From: CAVURS01 sp963834425
GTDB taxonomy: Bacteria > Actinomycetota > Actinomycetes > Actinomycetales > CAVURS01
NCBI GenBank assembly: GCA_963834425.1
Contig: CAWIBR010000013.1
Coordinates: forward strand, 1-64,000
DNA length: 64,000 nt
Reading direction: 5' to 3'
Both the position numbers and the translations under genes were made by a program. The notes under the pieces are model-generated. The model did not search any database. It worked only from the letters and a program-made list of their open reading frames with translations, and was not told the origin of the DNA. Of this stretch, positions 45,355-54,390 are shown piece after piece (within the stretch, counting starts at the first letter, position 1; the number at the start of each line of letters is the position of its first letter).

Positions 45355-46229
45355 TGGACCGGCCCGAGAGTGTCGGCGCGCTGACCGAGACCCTGCGCGC
45401 CGGCGGATATCTCGCCGACCGGGGGCTGGCCACCTCGTTGTTCGTCGCGCTGTCCCTGGGCCGCCCGCTGCTGCTGGAGGGCGAGGTCGGCGTCGGGAAG
45501 ACCGAGGTGGCCAAGACCCTCGCGACCGTGTTCGGGCGCAAGCTGATCCGGCTGCAGTGCTACGAGGGCATCGACACGAACCAGGCGCTCTACGAGTGGG
45601 ACTACGCGCGCCAGATGCTGCACATCCGCGCGCTGTCCGAGCGGGACATCGACGACGACACAGCGGTCGACAAGGTCTTCGGGCCCAAGTTCCTGCTGGA
45701 GCGGCCGTTGCTCGAGGCGGTTCGAGCGGGTGACCGGGCCGTCCTGCTGGTCGACGAGGTGGACCGGGCCGACGACGAGTTCGAGGCGTTCCTGCTCGAG
45801 GTGCTGTCCGACTTCCAGATCAGCATCCCGGAGATCGGCACGGTCACGGCCGAGCAGCCGCCGCTGGTGATCCTGACGTCGAACCGGACCCGAGAGCTGC
45901 ATGACGCGCTGAAGCGACGTTGCCTCTATCACTGGGTGGGCTACCCGAGTGCCGAGCGTGAGCTGGAGATCGTCCTGGTTCGTGAGCCCGGAGTCTCAGA
46001 AGCGTTGGCCCGCAAGGTCGTTGCCGCCGTCAACCGGCTGCGCGACCTCGACCTGGCGAAGCCGCCAGGAGTCGCGGAGACGATCGACTGGGTGCGCACC
46101 CTCGGTGTGCTCGGCGAGACCGACCTCGACCCCGCGACGCTCGAGGACACGCTGGGTGCGGTCGTCAAGGAGCGCGACGACCTCGAGATCGCGCACGAGC
46201 ACCTCGAGCACATTGCCAGCGGTGCCTGA
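45354..46229 (+). CDS. coxD: MoxR-type AAA+ ATPase, CoxD-like
   Basis: A 291-residue AAA+ protein: Walker A LLLEGEVGVGKTEVAKTLAT, YEGIDTNQALYEWDYARQML, Walker B AVLLVDEVDRADDEFEAFLL, sensor 1 LVILTSNRTRELHDALKRRC and YHWVGYPSAERELEIVLVRE. The GVGKTE and DEVDRADDEFEAFLLE forms and the pairing with a VWA partner are those of CoxD, the chaperone that helps build the Mo-Cu-S centre of CO dehydrogenase. It overlaps the CoxE-like gene by eight bases. Symbol assigned by context, since MoxR subfamilies are close. Confidence 0.85.
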   Translation: MDRPESVGALTETLRAGGYLADRGLATSLFVALSLGRPLLLEGEVGVGKTEVAKTLATVFGRKLIRLQCYEGIDTNQALYEWDYARQMLHIRALSERDIDDDTAVDKVFGPKFLLERPLLEAVRAGDRAVLLVDEVDRADDEFEAFLLEVLSDFQISIPEIGTVTAEQPPLVILTSNRTRELHDALKRRCLYHWVGYPSAERELEIVLVREPGVSEALARKVVAAVNRLRDLDLAKPPGVAETIDWVRTLGVLGETDLDPATLEDTLGAVVKERDDLEIAHEHLEHIASGA

Positions 46230-47359
46230 CCACGAGGGCCCGGCGTTCGCGCGGCTGCTCGTCGACTTCGCCCGCGAGCTGCGCGACGCGGGCCTGGCCG
46301 TCGGGTCGGGCGACGTGCTGACCTACTGCACTGCCGCCGCCGTCGCTGAACCCGTCTGACCTGCTCGACCTCTACTGGGCCGGGCGGACGACGATGGTTA
46401 CGCGCCACGACCAGATCCCGTCGTACGACAGGGTTTTCACCCGCTTCTTCCTCGGCGAGGGTGACGATGAGGACAAGTCGCGGCCGTTCTCGGTCAAGGC
46501 CCGGGCCGAGGCCCTTGCCGTGCTGCAGGTGCCGGAGAGCGAGCCCGGCCACGAGGGACGCGAAGAGCGGGAGGCGCGGCTGGGGTTGATGGCCAGTGAC
46601 GCGGCGACCCTGAAGTCGAAGTCGTTCGCCGCCTGTACGCCGGACGAGCTGGCGGTCCTGCGCCAGATCATGAAGACCATCCGGCTCACCCCGCCGCGCC
46701 GACGCAGCCGGCGGACGACGCGGGCCCGAGCCGGCCGGGCGCCGGATCTGCGCCGCACGATGCGCGAGACGATGCGGATGCACGGCGAGCCGGCCGAGCT
46801 GTTCTGGCGGCGGCGCCGGCTCCGGCAGCGGCCGTTGATCCTGATCCTCGACGTCTCGGGCTCGATGTCGGACTACTCGCGCGGCCTGCTGCAGTTCGCC
46901 TACTCGACCCGGCGGGCGGCCGCGCGGGTCGAGGTGTTCTGCTTCGGCACCCGGCTGACCCGGATCACCCGCGAGCTCGAGCACCGGCGACCGGACGAGG
47001 CGCTCGACCGGGCGGCGAAGGCGGTCTTCGACTGGGAGGGCGGCACCCGGATCGGCGACTCGCTGGACGCGTTCGTGCGCGGTTGGGGGCGGCGCGGGCT
47101 GTGCCGCGGCGGGATCGTGGTGATCTGCTCGGACGGCCTGGACCGGGGCGACCCGGCGGTGCTGGCCCGCGCGATGGACCGGCTGTCCCGGCTCTGCCAT
47201 CGGGTCGTCTGGATGAACCCGCACAAGGGCGATGTCGTCGACTTCCGGCCGAGCACCCTCGGCATGATGGTGGCCGCACCACACATCGACCTGCTGCTGT
47301 CGGGCCACGACCTGCGCAGTCTCGAGGAGCTCGCAGCCGCGCTGCCCGGGCTCGGATAG
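46222..47359 (+). CDS. coxE: VWA-domain protein, CoxE-like (frameshifted)
   Basis: About 380 residues from a GTG overlapping coxD. N-terminal FARLLVDFARELRDAGLAVG, then after a frame change near 46345 MVTRHDQIPSYDRVFTRFFL, a basic helix (RRRSRRTTRARAGRAPDLRR), and the VWA domain RPLILILDVSGSMSDYSRGL with the MIDAS DVSGS, WEGGTRIGDSLDAFVRGWG and VVICSDGLDRGDPAVLARAM. The layout is that of CoxE, which works with CoxD in CODH active-site maturation. Confidence 0.85.
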
Positions 47360-47369
47360 GAGTCGGCGG

Positions 47370-47675
47370 ATGCGCTGGAGTGTTGCGGTCGAAGCCGAGG
47401 GCGACCGGGTGATGACCCGCGAGGAGATCGTCGAGCTGGCCGACGCCGTCGCCGTCCATGGTGGGATCGCCTCCGGCATCGGCACGACGTCGTACGGCGC
47501 CCAGCTCGTCGTCGAGGCCGACACTCCAGACCAGGCGATGGAGCTCGGCGCGGCCGAGTTTGCCCGCGCCGCAACGGTTGCCGGCCTGCCGTCGTGGCCG
47601 GTCGCGAGTCTCAAGGCCGTCAGCGAGGACGACGACGCGGACGACCCGGGCGTCGAGCTGGGCTACCCGGAATGA
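47370..47675 (+). CDS. Hypothetical acidic protein, 101 residues
   Basis: RWSVAVEAEGDRVMTREEIV, ELADAVAVHGGIASGIGTTS, QLVVEADTPDQAMELGAAEF. A beta-alpha-beta fold is suggested, ending in an acidic tail (SEDDDADDPGVELGYPE). Not assigned to a family. It starts 11 bases after coxE and its stop overlaps the next gene (ATGA). Confidence 0.65.
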   Translation: MRWSVAVEAEGDRVMTREEIVELADAVAVHGGIASGIGTTSYGAQLVVEADTPDQAMELGAAEFARAATVAGLPSWPVASLKAVSEDDDADDPGVELGYPE

Positions 47676-48124
47676 TCCGGCTGGGCTCTCTCGCGGGCTA
47701 TCCGTTCGAGGGGCCACGGGTGCTCGCGGGCTGGACCCCGCCGGCTCGGCCCGCCGTCTACGCGATCGTCTGCGAGACGGATCCGCAGGCCAAGCCCGGC
47801 CAGTGGGCGGTCATCTACGTCGGCCACTCGGACGACCTGGCGACCGAACGCTTCCCGTTCAGCCACCCGCGGGCCGGCTGCTGGGTGCGGCGGGCCGGGA
47901 GCCGGTGGAAGGTGTCGATCTGCACCTACGAGGTGCCGGGCGGCCTGCGCTCGCACCGCGAGCAGATCGCCCAGGAGCTCGCGGCGATCTATCACCCGAG
48001 CTGCAACGAGCAGCAGTACGACCGGGCCTGGAAGGACGAGTGGATCGGGGAGTACTCGGCGCCGACAACCGGGCCCTTGACCACCGGCCGCGACCCGGAC
48101 AGCCGGGATCCGAGCCCCACCTGA
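47672..48124 (+). CDS. GIY-YIG-like hypothetical protein
   Basis: 150 residues with the two beta strands of a GIY-YIG-like fold: PAVYAIVCETDPQAKPGQWA, then VIYVGHSDDLATERFPFSHP, and a helix with SHREQIAQELAAIYHPSCNE. The strand pair VYAI and IYVG replaces GIY and YIG, but the arginine and glutamate of active nucleases cannot be placed with confidence. It is coupled to the gene before it. Possibly DNA-related rather than part of the CO dehydrogenase maturation row. Confidence 0.6.
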   Translation: MIRLGSLAGYPFEGPRVLAGWTPPARPAVYAIVCETDPQAKPGQWAVIYVGHSDDLATERFPFSHPRAGCWVRRAGSRWKVSICTYEVPGGLRSHREQIAQELAAIYHPSCNEQQYDRAWKDEWIGEYSAPTTGPLTTGRDPDSRDPSPT

Positions 48125-48252
48125 CCCAGCTGGGTGGGTCACTTCGGGCTCCGATTCGCGCGCGCGGGTCTACTTTGATGGGCAGCCCCTCGGTGCGTGA
48201 AGCAGCCGCCCACCGCGTCGCGCGGTCATGTCCGCGTGAAGGAGGTCCTTCG

Positions 48253-48954
48253 ATGAGGATTCGTTCGACTGCCGGTGCCCTGCTGGCCGTGACCCTGCTG
48301 GCCCTGTCGGCCGGCCCGGCCGCCGCCGCCCCGAACCGGGTGGCCACGCTGGCCCAGCAACAGACCAAGATCATGCTGAAACACTATGAAGGGCAGAACG
48401 TCTCGCCGCCGACCTGCGGGCAGGGACAGAGCCCCAACGGCGACCACGGAGTCCTGCTGCTCCCGGTGCTGAGCTTCGGCTCCGGTGACGCGACGCTCAA
48501 CTGCCGGACGACCGCGCGGTCGGTCCTCGTCGATCTCGGCGGCTTCGTGGTCACCGAGGACAACCGCTTCCCGGACAGCAGCTATGAGCTCAACGGCCAG
48601 CTGGTCCCGTTCACCCGGCGCAACCTGGAGCCGATCTGCGACGACGTCATTGCGCAGGGCTTCCTGGGCGACCCGCAGCCGGGGACCCTCGACGGTCAGC
48701 CGATCGCGGTCGGCCCGGCGATCGACAGTGGCGTCTTCACGTCCCCGATCAACCGTCATGCTCAGGTCCCAGGTGGCGCCGACATGTACGCCGACTCGGT
48801 GTCCCTCGGGCACCCGGGCCGACTGGCGACGGTCTTCTGCGGCTACAAGGCCAAGGTCCACCTGAGCCCCGGCCGGCACACGATCGTGGTCGACTACAGC
48901 GGGCTGGTGGGGAGCCCGACTGTCTTCACCTTCACCATCCGGGTCACGGCGTAA
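48253..48954 (+). CDS. Secreted protein of unknown function
   Basis: A 233-residue exported protein. Clear signal peptide MRIRSTAGALLAVTLLALSA (cleavage after PAAAA), AAGGAGGT ribosome site two bases away from ideal, then a beta-rich body with conserved cysteines (PPTCGQG, ATLNCRTT, LEPICDDV, TVFCGYKA) that could form two disulfides, and GRHTIVVDYSGLVGSPTVFT at the end. No catalytic motif is visible and I do not know the family. A 12-base palindrome ACCCAGCTGGGT (48124-48135) lies upstream. Confidence 0.75.
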   Translation: MRIRSTAGALLAVTLLALSAGPAAAAPNRVATLAQQQTKIMLKHYEGQNVSPPTCGQGQSPNGDHGVLLLPVLSFGSGDATLNCRTTARSVLVDLGGFVVTEDNRFPDSSYELNGQLVPFTRRNLEPICDDVIAQGFLGDPQPGTLDGQPIAVGPAIDSGVFTSPINRHAQVPGGADMYADSVSLGHPGRLATVFCGYKAKVHLSPGRHTIVVDYSGLVGSPTVFTFTIRVTA

Positions 48955-48988
48955 CCGCCTACTCATCTCGACGCCCCGGCTCTAGACT

Positions 48989-49084
48989 GGGGTCGTGACA
49001 ATTCGCGCAGCGCAGTGGCGGTGGCCGACCGACTAGGCGGCCACCCGATTGTCACGACCCCATCGAGCCGCCTTCGGGCGGCTC
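48989..49084 (+). promoter_or_regulatory. Tryptophan attenuator upstream of trpS
   Basis: Leader ORF 48995-49036 with two Trp codons, three nested structures: 48989-49002 pairs perfectly with 49048-49061 (14 bp); GGTGGCCG 49020-49027 with CGGCCACC 49038-49045; and a UUCG terminator hairpin GAGCCGCC-TTCG-GGCGGCTC 49065-49084. AGGCGGC (49035-49041) can pair with GCCGCCT (49067-49073) and would break the terminator. A ribosome stalled on the Trp codons (49016-49024) covers the 5' arm of the middle hairpin, freeing this antiterminator. Confidence 0.85.
48995..49036 (+). CDS. trpS leader peptide, 13 residues
   Basis: GTG start, VTIRAAQWRWPTD, TAG. The WRW pair at codons 8 and 10 in a 13-residue peptide is the sensor of charged tRNA-Trp. 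Its start lies in the 14-bp outer stem of the attenuator. Confidence 0.8.
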   Translation: MTIRAAQWRWPTD

Positions 49085-49151
49085 GTGTGCTGTGTCCAGA
49101 GCTAGTGGACTGCGTCCGTGCACGCCCGAGGGCATCACCCCAGGAGCGAGC

Positions 49152-50231
49152 ATGACCACCATCACGACCACCACGAACACCCCCACCACCGTTGACGCCG
49201 CGATCGAGCGCAGTCGAGCGCTGGCGGACTCCATCGACCGGCATCCGGAGCGACATCGGATGCTCACTGGAGACCGGCCGACGGGCGATCTCCACATCGG
49301 CCACTACCTGGGCAGCCTGCGCAGCCGAGTATCCCTGCAGGACAAAGGCGTTGAGTCCCTGGTCCTGATCGCGGACTATCAGGTCATCACCGACCGTGAC
49401 TCGGTCGGCCAGCTGAAGGCCAACACTCTCTCCCTGCTGGCCGACTATCTGGCGCTGGGCATCGACCCGGCTCGCTCGATCATCTTCACGCACTCGGCGG
49501 TGCCCGCCCTGAACCAGCTGATGCTGCCGTTCCTCAGCCTGGTCACCCAGGCCGAGCTGGAGCGCAACCCCACGGTGAAGGAGGAGCTCACGGCCAGTGG
49601 CCGGCACCTGTCCGGGCTGTTGCTCACCTACCCGGTCCACCAGGCGGCCGACATCCTGTTCTGCAAGGCCGACGTCGTGCCGGTGGGGCGGGACCAGCTG
49701 CCGCACGTCGAGCAGACCCGGGTCATCGCGCGGCGGTTCAACGCGCGCTACGCCGACGGGGCGGCGGTCTTCCCGGAGCCGTCGGCACTGGTCAACGACC
49801 AGCAGCTCATCCTCGGGCTCGACGGCCAGAAGATGTCGAAGAGCCGCGGCAACGTGATCCGGCTCGCGGCGACGGCCGACGAGACGGCCGCGCTGATCCG
49901 CAGGGCGCGCACCGACTCCGACGCGGCGATCAGCTACGAGCCGGTACGCCGACCCGAGGTCGCGAACCTGCTCAACATCGCCTCCGGTTTCACCGGCGTA
50001 CCGCCGGAGCAGCTCGCCTCCGGGCTGGGGGCCGGCGGCGGCCGGGCGCTCAAGCAGCTGGTCACCGAGGTGGTCAACGAGGGACTGCGCGGCCACCGGC
50101 AACGACGATCCCTGTACGCCGCAGACCCGGCCCAGCTGCGGCAGATCCTGTACGCCGGCAACGCCGCTGCAGCCACCATCGCCGAGCGAACACTGACCGA
50201 GGTGCGCCAGGTGATGTCGATGGACTACTGA
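49152..50231 (+). CDS. trpS: Tryptophan-tRNA ligase
   Basis: A 359-residue class I tRNA synthetase. DLHIGHYLGSLRSRVSLQDK is the HIGH motif, LILGLDGQKMSKSRGNVIRL the KMSKS motif, and VLIADYQVITDRDSVGQLKA plus GLLLTYPVHQAADILFCKAD line the active site. Actinobacteria often carry two TrpRS forms; regulation by attenuation of this one suggests the indolmycin-resistant or auxiliary type, but that is inference. Controlled by the leader at 48989-49084. Its end overlaps the convergent DHFR-like gene by seven bases. Confidence 0.93.
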   Translation: MTTITTTTNTPTTVDAAIERSRALADSIDRHPERHRMLTGDRPTGDLHIGHYLGSLRSRVSLQDKGVESLVLIADYQVITDRDSVGQLKANTLSLLADYLALGIDPARSIIFTHSAVPALNQLMLPFLSLVTQAELERNPTVKEELTASGRHLSGLLLTYPVHQAADILFCKADVVPVGRDQLPHVEQTRVIARRFNARYADGAAVFPEPSALVNDQQLILGLDGQKMSKSRGNVIRLAATADETAALIRRARTDSDAAISYEPVRRPEVANLLNIASGFTGVPPEQLASGLGAGGGRALKQLVTEVVNEGLRGHRQRRSLYAADPAQLRQILYAGNAAAATIAERTLTEVRQVMSMDY

Positions 50232-50797
50232 CCGGTGCCTGGCGGTCCGTTGAGGATCGTCGGCACGTACTCAACGAGCTGGATCCGGCCGTCGAACGTG
50301 CGGCTGTCGGTCATCTCGAGGCCGACGTCGGGGTACTCGTCGTAGATCCGCTCGCGCCCGGTCTTCCCCGTGATGACCGGGAACATGACCACCCGGAAAC
50401 GGTCGACGAGGCCGGCTTCGAGCAAGGTCCGGCACAGCTTCAGGCTGCCGATCGTGCGCAGTCCCGGGCCGTCCTCGGCCTTCATCGAGCGGACGGCCGC
50501 GACCGGGTCATCGCTGACCAGGCGAGAGTTGGCCCAGGACAACGGATCTTCGAGGGTCGAGGAGAAGACGACCTTGGGGGCGTCGGTCAGCTGCTTGAGC
50601 GCGTCGCCCATGGCCTCCGCGAAGCCGGACATCAGCCGATACGTCGCCGCGCCCATCAGGATCGGGTACTCGCCCTCCGGCGACTCAGCGAGAAAGCCCA
50701 GATACTCGGGCCCCTCCAGTCCCCAGTAGCCCGGCCAGCCCTCCGCCGATGCGTAGCCGTCGAGCGAGGTGATGAAGTCCACCAGAAGTTCTGGCAT
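50225..50797 (-). CDS. Dihydrofolate reductase/RibD C-terminal family protein
   Basis: A 190-residue protein: MPELLVDFITSLDGYASAEG, PILMGAATYRLMSGFAEAMG, DAPKVVFSSTLEDPLSWANS, TIGSLKLCRTLLEAGLVDRF and RVVMFPVITGKTGRERIYDE. MGAATYRLM and the VFSST-LEDP block are the usual marks of the RibD C-terminal/DHFR-like reductases of unknown substrate in actinobacteria. ATG 50797 has AAAGGAAA upstream. Confidence 0.88.
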   Translation of the reverse strand: MPELLVDFITSLDGYASAEGWPGYWGLEGPEYLGFLAESPEGEYPILMGAATYRLMSGFAEAMGDALKQLTDAPKVVFSSTLEDPLSWANSRLVSDDPVAAVRSMKAEDGPGLRTIGSLKLCRTLLEAGLVDRFRVVMFPVITGKTGRERIYDEYPDVGLEMTDSRTFDGRIQLVEYVPTILNGPPGTGQ

Positions 50798-50986
50798 CGA
50801 GTTTCCTTTCGCCAGTCCGACCTCCACCGTGCCCGCGGCGACGTTCAACGGCAACTCGACAAAGAACGTGGAGCATCAGGCGGGCCATAACGAGCCTGTT
50901 CCTCCACACTGGACAGCGCGTCGTCCTCTTCCGCTCGTCACCCGTTGTTCACCAACGCGTTCATCATCACCTCCTACGCTCGCGAC

Positions 50987-51883
50987 ATGCTGATCGACGT
51001 TCGCGAGTACATCGACGCTCTGCAGATCGACGGCCACTCGATCGGCGAGGACCACGACGACGACCCGGTGCTGCTCGGGCCGGACGGCCGGGCGGTCGAC
51101 ACCTGGCGGGAGAACTACCCGTACGACGAGCGGATGGACCGCGACGACTACGAGGAGCAGAAGTACCTGCTCCAGGTCGAGCTGATCAAGTTCCAGAACT
51201 GGTCGATCGAGACCGGGCAGCAAGCACGTCGCTCGTCTTCGAGGGGCGCGACGCCGCCGGCAAGGGCGGCACGATCAAGCGGTTCATGGAGCACCTGAAC
51301 CCGCGCTACGCGCGGGTGGTGGCGCTGGTCAAGCCGACCGAGCGCGAGCAGCACCAGTGGTACTTCCAGCGGTACGTGCAGCACCTGCCGACCGGCGGGC
51401 GAGACGGCGCTGTTCGACCGCAGCTGGTACAACCGCGCCGGCGTCGAGCGGGTCATGGGCTTCGCTACGCCGGCGCGAGTACGAGCTGTTCATGCAGCAG
51501 GTGCCGGCGTTCGAGCAGATGCTGGTCGACGCCGGCGTCCACCTGACCAAGTACTGGTTCTCGGTGACGCAGTCCGAGCAGCGGACCCGGTTCATCATCC
51601 GGCAGGTCGACCCGGTCCGGCAGTGGAAGCTGTCGCCGATGGACCTCAGTCGCTGGACAAGTGGGACGCCTACACGGCGGCCAAGGAGGAGATGTTCCGG
51701 CGCACCGACACCGATCACGGCGCCGTGGATCGACGATCAAGTCGAACGACAAGAAGCGCGCCCGGCTCAACGCGATGCGCCACTTCCTGTCGACGGTTCG
51801 ACTACGAGGGCAAGGACGCGACGTCGTCGGCGCGCCCGACCCGCTGCTCGTGAAGCGCGGGCATCGAGGCCGTCGGCGACTGA
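50987..51883 (+). CDS. Polyphosphate kinase 2 (many frameshifts)
   Basis: PPK2-family nucleotide kinase using polyphosphate, about 295 residues. Pieces in order: LIDVREYIDALQIDGHSIGE, KYLLQVELIKFQNWSIETGQ, Walker A FEGRDAAGKGGTIKRFMEHL, YARVVALVKPTEREQHQWYF, Walker B ALFDRSWYNRAGVERVMGFA, FEQMLVDAGVHLTKYWFSVT, FIIRQVDPVRQWKLSPMDL, and the C-terminus DPLLVKRGIEAVGD. Six or seven single-base shifts occur between 51225 and 51860, more than anywhere else in the window. The order of blocks is unbroken, so the gene itself is likely intact. It lies near a PiT phosphate transporter. Confidence 0.85.
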
Positions 51884-51884
51884 C

Positions 51885-52198
51885 CGCGTTCAGGTCGTTC
51901 GCGGCGAGCGGCCAGCCGCCGCGGGCCAGTCGCCGCCGACACCCGCCGTACGTCCTCGTGCGGTCGCCGACTGGAACGCGTGGTCGCGCACCATCGCGCG
52001 GATGTGGTCGGCGGTGACCGGCTCTGCGCCGTTCGAGATCGACTGCAGGGCAAGGTCATCCGCGATCGACTCGATCTCGCCGTCGGATAGGTTGCGGTGC
52101 AGCACCAACAGCACCGAGGGGAAGTCGCGCTGCGGGATGCCTTCGGGGTAGCCGGCGTTCAGCCAGCTCAGGATCTTCGCGATCGGAGAGTCGCTCAT
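51885..52198 (-). CDS. DUF3349 domain protein
   Basis: About 105 residues: SPIAKILSWLNAGYPEGIPQ, RDFPSVLLVLHRNLSDGEIE, SIADDLALQSISNGAEPVTA, DHIRAMVRDHAF. This is the helical DUF3349 fold of mycobacteria and relatives, with no known function. A frame change near 51965 precedes DVRRVSA and the end LAAGGWPLAANDLNAV, seen in other frames; the exact stop is not certain. Confidence 0.75.
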
Positions 52199-52202
52199 CC
52201 GG

Positions 52203-52525
52203 TCAGCTCGCCTTCTTGTAGATCTCGGGGATCAGGTGCCGGAAGGTGATGTCGTAGTTGCTGCCCTTGCCGGTCGCGATGACGTACACGATGCCGGACG
52301 CGATCGCGTACGCCACGACCAGGAAGATCACCGCCGCCAGCACCTTGCCGACCGGGTTGGGCCGGGCGTCGGAGACCTCGGCCTCGCCGCCGGTGCCCCA
52401 GGCCAGCGACCGGATGCCGGTCGGCGAACAGGATCGGCAGCCCGGCGCCGAGGATCAGGCTGGCCAGACGCCACCTTCCAGATGGTCTCGGCGGCGAACT
52501 TCAGGTCGTACCCGACGGCACTCAT
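52203..52525 (-). CDS. Small membrane protein coupled to PiT (frameshifted)
   Basis: ATG 52525 overlaps the PiT stop (ATGA). MSAVGYDLKFAAETIWKVAS, SLILGAGLPILFA, then SLAWGTGGEAEVSDARPNPV, KVLAAVIFLVVAYAIASGIV, YVIATGKGSNYDITFRHLIP and EIYKKAS. Two membrane spans, 105 residues after correction of shifts near 52460 and 52420. Its coupling to PiT makes a phosphate-transport accessory role likely; I know no named family. Confidence 0.65.
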
Positions 52526-53818
52526 GCGACGGCCTCCTGTGGTGAGCTGCGGCTGGTCGGTCGGCGTCGGTCCCGCCGTCCCACTCGTCGTTGACGTTGT
52601 GCGCGCCGACCGCGCTGCCGGCGCGAGCGCAGGTAGATGTAGCCGGCCAGGCCGAGCAGGATGGCGAACTCGACCAGCGAGCCGACCGCCGAGCCGGCGC
52701 TGCCGGTGCCGAACACGCGGCCGACGAGCCAGACCGCGGCCCCGACGATCGCGGCGGCGGGCAGGGTCAGCAGCCAGCCCGACACCATGCGGCCGGCGAC
52801 GCCCCAGCGCACCTCGGCGCCGCGCTTGCCGATGCCGGTGCCGAGGATCGATCCGGTCGCCACGTGGGTGGTGGAGAGCGCGAAGCCGAAGTGGCTCGAC
52901 GCCAGGATGACCGCGGCCGATGCCGACTCGGCGGCCACGCCCTGCGGCGACTCGATCTCGACCAGGCCCTTGCCGAGCGTGCGGATGATCCGCCAGCCGC
53001 CGAGGTAGGTGCCGAGCGCGATCGCCAGGGCGCAGACCAGCTTCACCCAGAACGGGATGGTGGTGAAGCTCGTCCAGTGCCCGGTGGCCAGCAGGGCCAG
53101 GGTGATCACGCCCATCGTCTTCTGGGCGTCGTTCGTGCCGTGGGCCAGGGAGACCAGCGACGCCGTGCCGATCTGGCCCCACCGGAAGCCGGACGTCGAG
53201 GAACCGCTTGCGCCACCCCGACGGTGACCCGATAGATCAAGTACGTCGCCGTCGCTGCGCAGATCGCGGCGACGATCGGCGAGGCGATGGCCGGCAGGAT
53301 GATCTTGCCGAGGACGCCGTCGAGCTTGGTGCCGTCACCGGCCCAGTTGACGCCGTTCCAGCCGAGCGACGCGATGGTCGCGCCGATCAGGCCGCCGAAC
53401 AGCGCGTGCGACGAACTCGACGGCAGGCTCAGCAGCCAGGTGAGCAGGTTCCACACGATGCCGCCGATCAGGCCGGCGAACACGATGGCCAGCAGGTGGT
53501 CCTGGTTGACCAGGTGCGCCGGCGACGGCGGCGGCTGGTCGCCGTCGCCGGCTTGGCCGCGGCGAGCGTCTTGACGACGGCGTTCGTCACCGTCAGCGCG
53601 ACCGAGACCGACAGGAACGCGCCGATCAGGTTCGCCACCGCCGAGATGGCCACGGCGACCTTCGGCTTGAGCGCCCCGGTCGCGATCGACGTCGCCATCG
53701 CGTTGCCGGTGTCGTGGAAGCCGTTGGTGAAGTCGAAGCCCAGGGCCGTCACGACCACGAGGACGAGGATCAGGTCTCTGCGCTCACGACGCCAGTCTGG
53801 TGCGCAGAGAAGGGACAA
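52522..53818 (-). CDS. PiT-family inorganic phosphate transporter (frameshifted)
   Basis: A PiT carrier of about 430 residues. The family repeat occurs twice: ALGFDFTNGFHDTGNAMATS near the start, and SLPSSSSHALFGGLIGATIA and later SHFGFALSTTHVATGSILGT, with GGWRIIRTLGKGLVEIESPQ. FDFTNGFHDTGN and the SSSHA/STTHV signatures are diagnostic for low-affinity phosphate or metal-phosphate uptake. Shifts near 53520 and 53205. The start codon is unclear; the frame opens at 53818. Followed by the coupled small membrane protein. Confidence 0.88.
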
Positions 53819-53896
53819 ATCGGAACCGTCAACTACGGTTCATCCGTTGTTCACGGGGGACCTTGCTGCCTCTGTGCCGCCCTCTAGGGTGGGCCG

Positions 53897-54331
53897 ATGG
53901 CGGCGGTCAGGCAGGTCCAGGTCACCTTCGACTGCGCCGACCCGGAGCGGGTCGCGCGCTTCTGGTGCGAGGTGCTGGGCTACGTCCCACCGGAGCCGCC
54001 CGAGGGGTATTCGAGCTGGGAGGACTTCCACCGCTCGTTGCCCGCGCAGGACCGCGGTTCGTCGTTCTCCTGCAGCGATCCCTCAGGTGTAGGCCCGCGG
54101 CTGTACTTCCAGCGCGTTCCCGAAGGCAAGGTGGTCAAGAACCGGGTCCATCTCGACGTGCGGGTCGGCACCGGGCTGGTGGGTGAGGAGCGGCTGGCCG
54201 CGCTCGAGGCCGAGTGCGCGCGCCTGGTCCCGCTCGGCGCGACCCGCGGGCGGCTTCTTCTGGCCGATGACGACAACGAGTCGTGCCTGAACATGCAAGA
54301 CGTCGAAGGCAACGAGTTCTGTCTCGACTGA
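53897..54331 (+). CDS. VOC (glyoxalase-fold) protein
   Basis: 144 residues: VRQVQVTFDCADPERVARFW, CEVLGYVPPEPPEGYSSWED, CSDPSGVGPRLYFQRVPEGK, VVKNRVHLDVRVG and DNESCLNMQDVEGNEFCLD. The paired bab-bbb pattern and the NRVHLDVRVG and EGNEFCLD ends are typical of actinobacterial VOC proteins. Ligand unknown. A similar gene lies at 55820-56267. Confidence 0.85.
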   Translation: MAAVRQVQVTFDCADPERVARFWCEVLGYVPPEPPEGYSSWEDFHRSLPAQDRGSSFSCSDPSGVGPRLYFQRVPEGKVVKNRVHLDVRVGTGLVGEERLAALEAECARLVPLGATRGRLLLADDDNESCLNMQDVEGNEFCLD

Positions 54332-54390
54332 AGGCGCAGCGGTAATCTCCAGTTCTCCCGAGGCAGGTTTCCCGAGGAAGGGACGCCGAG

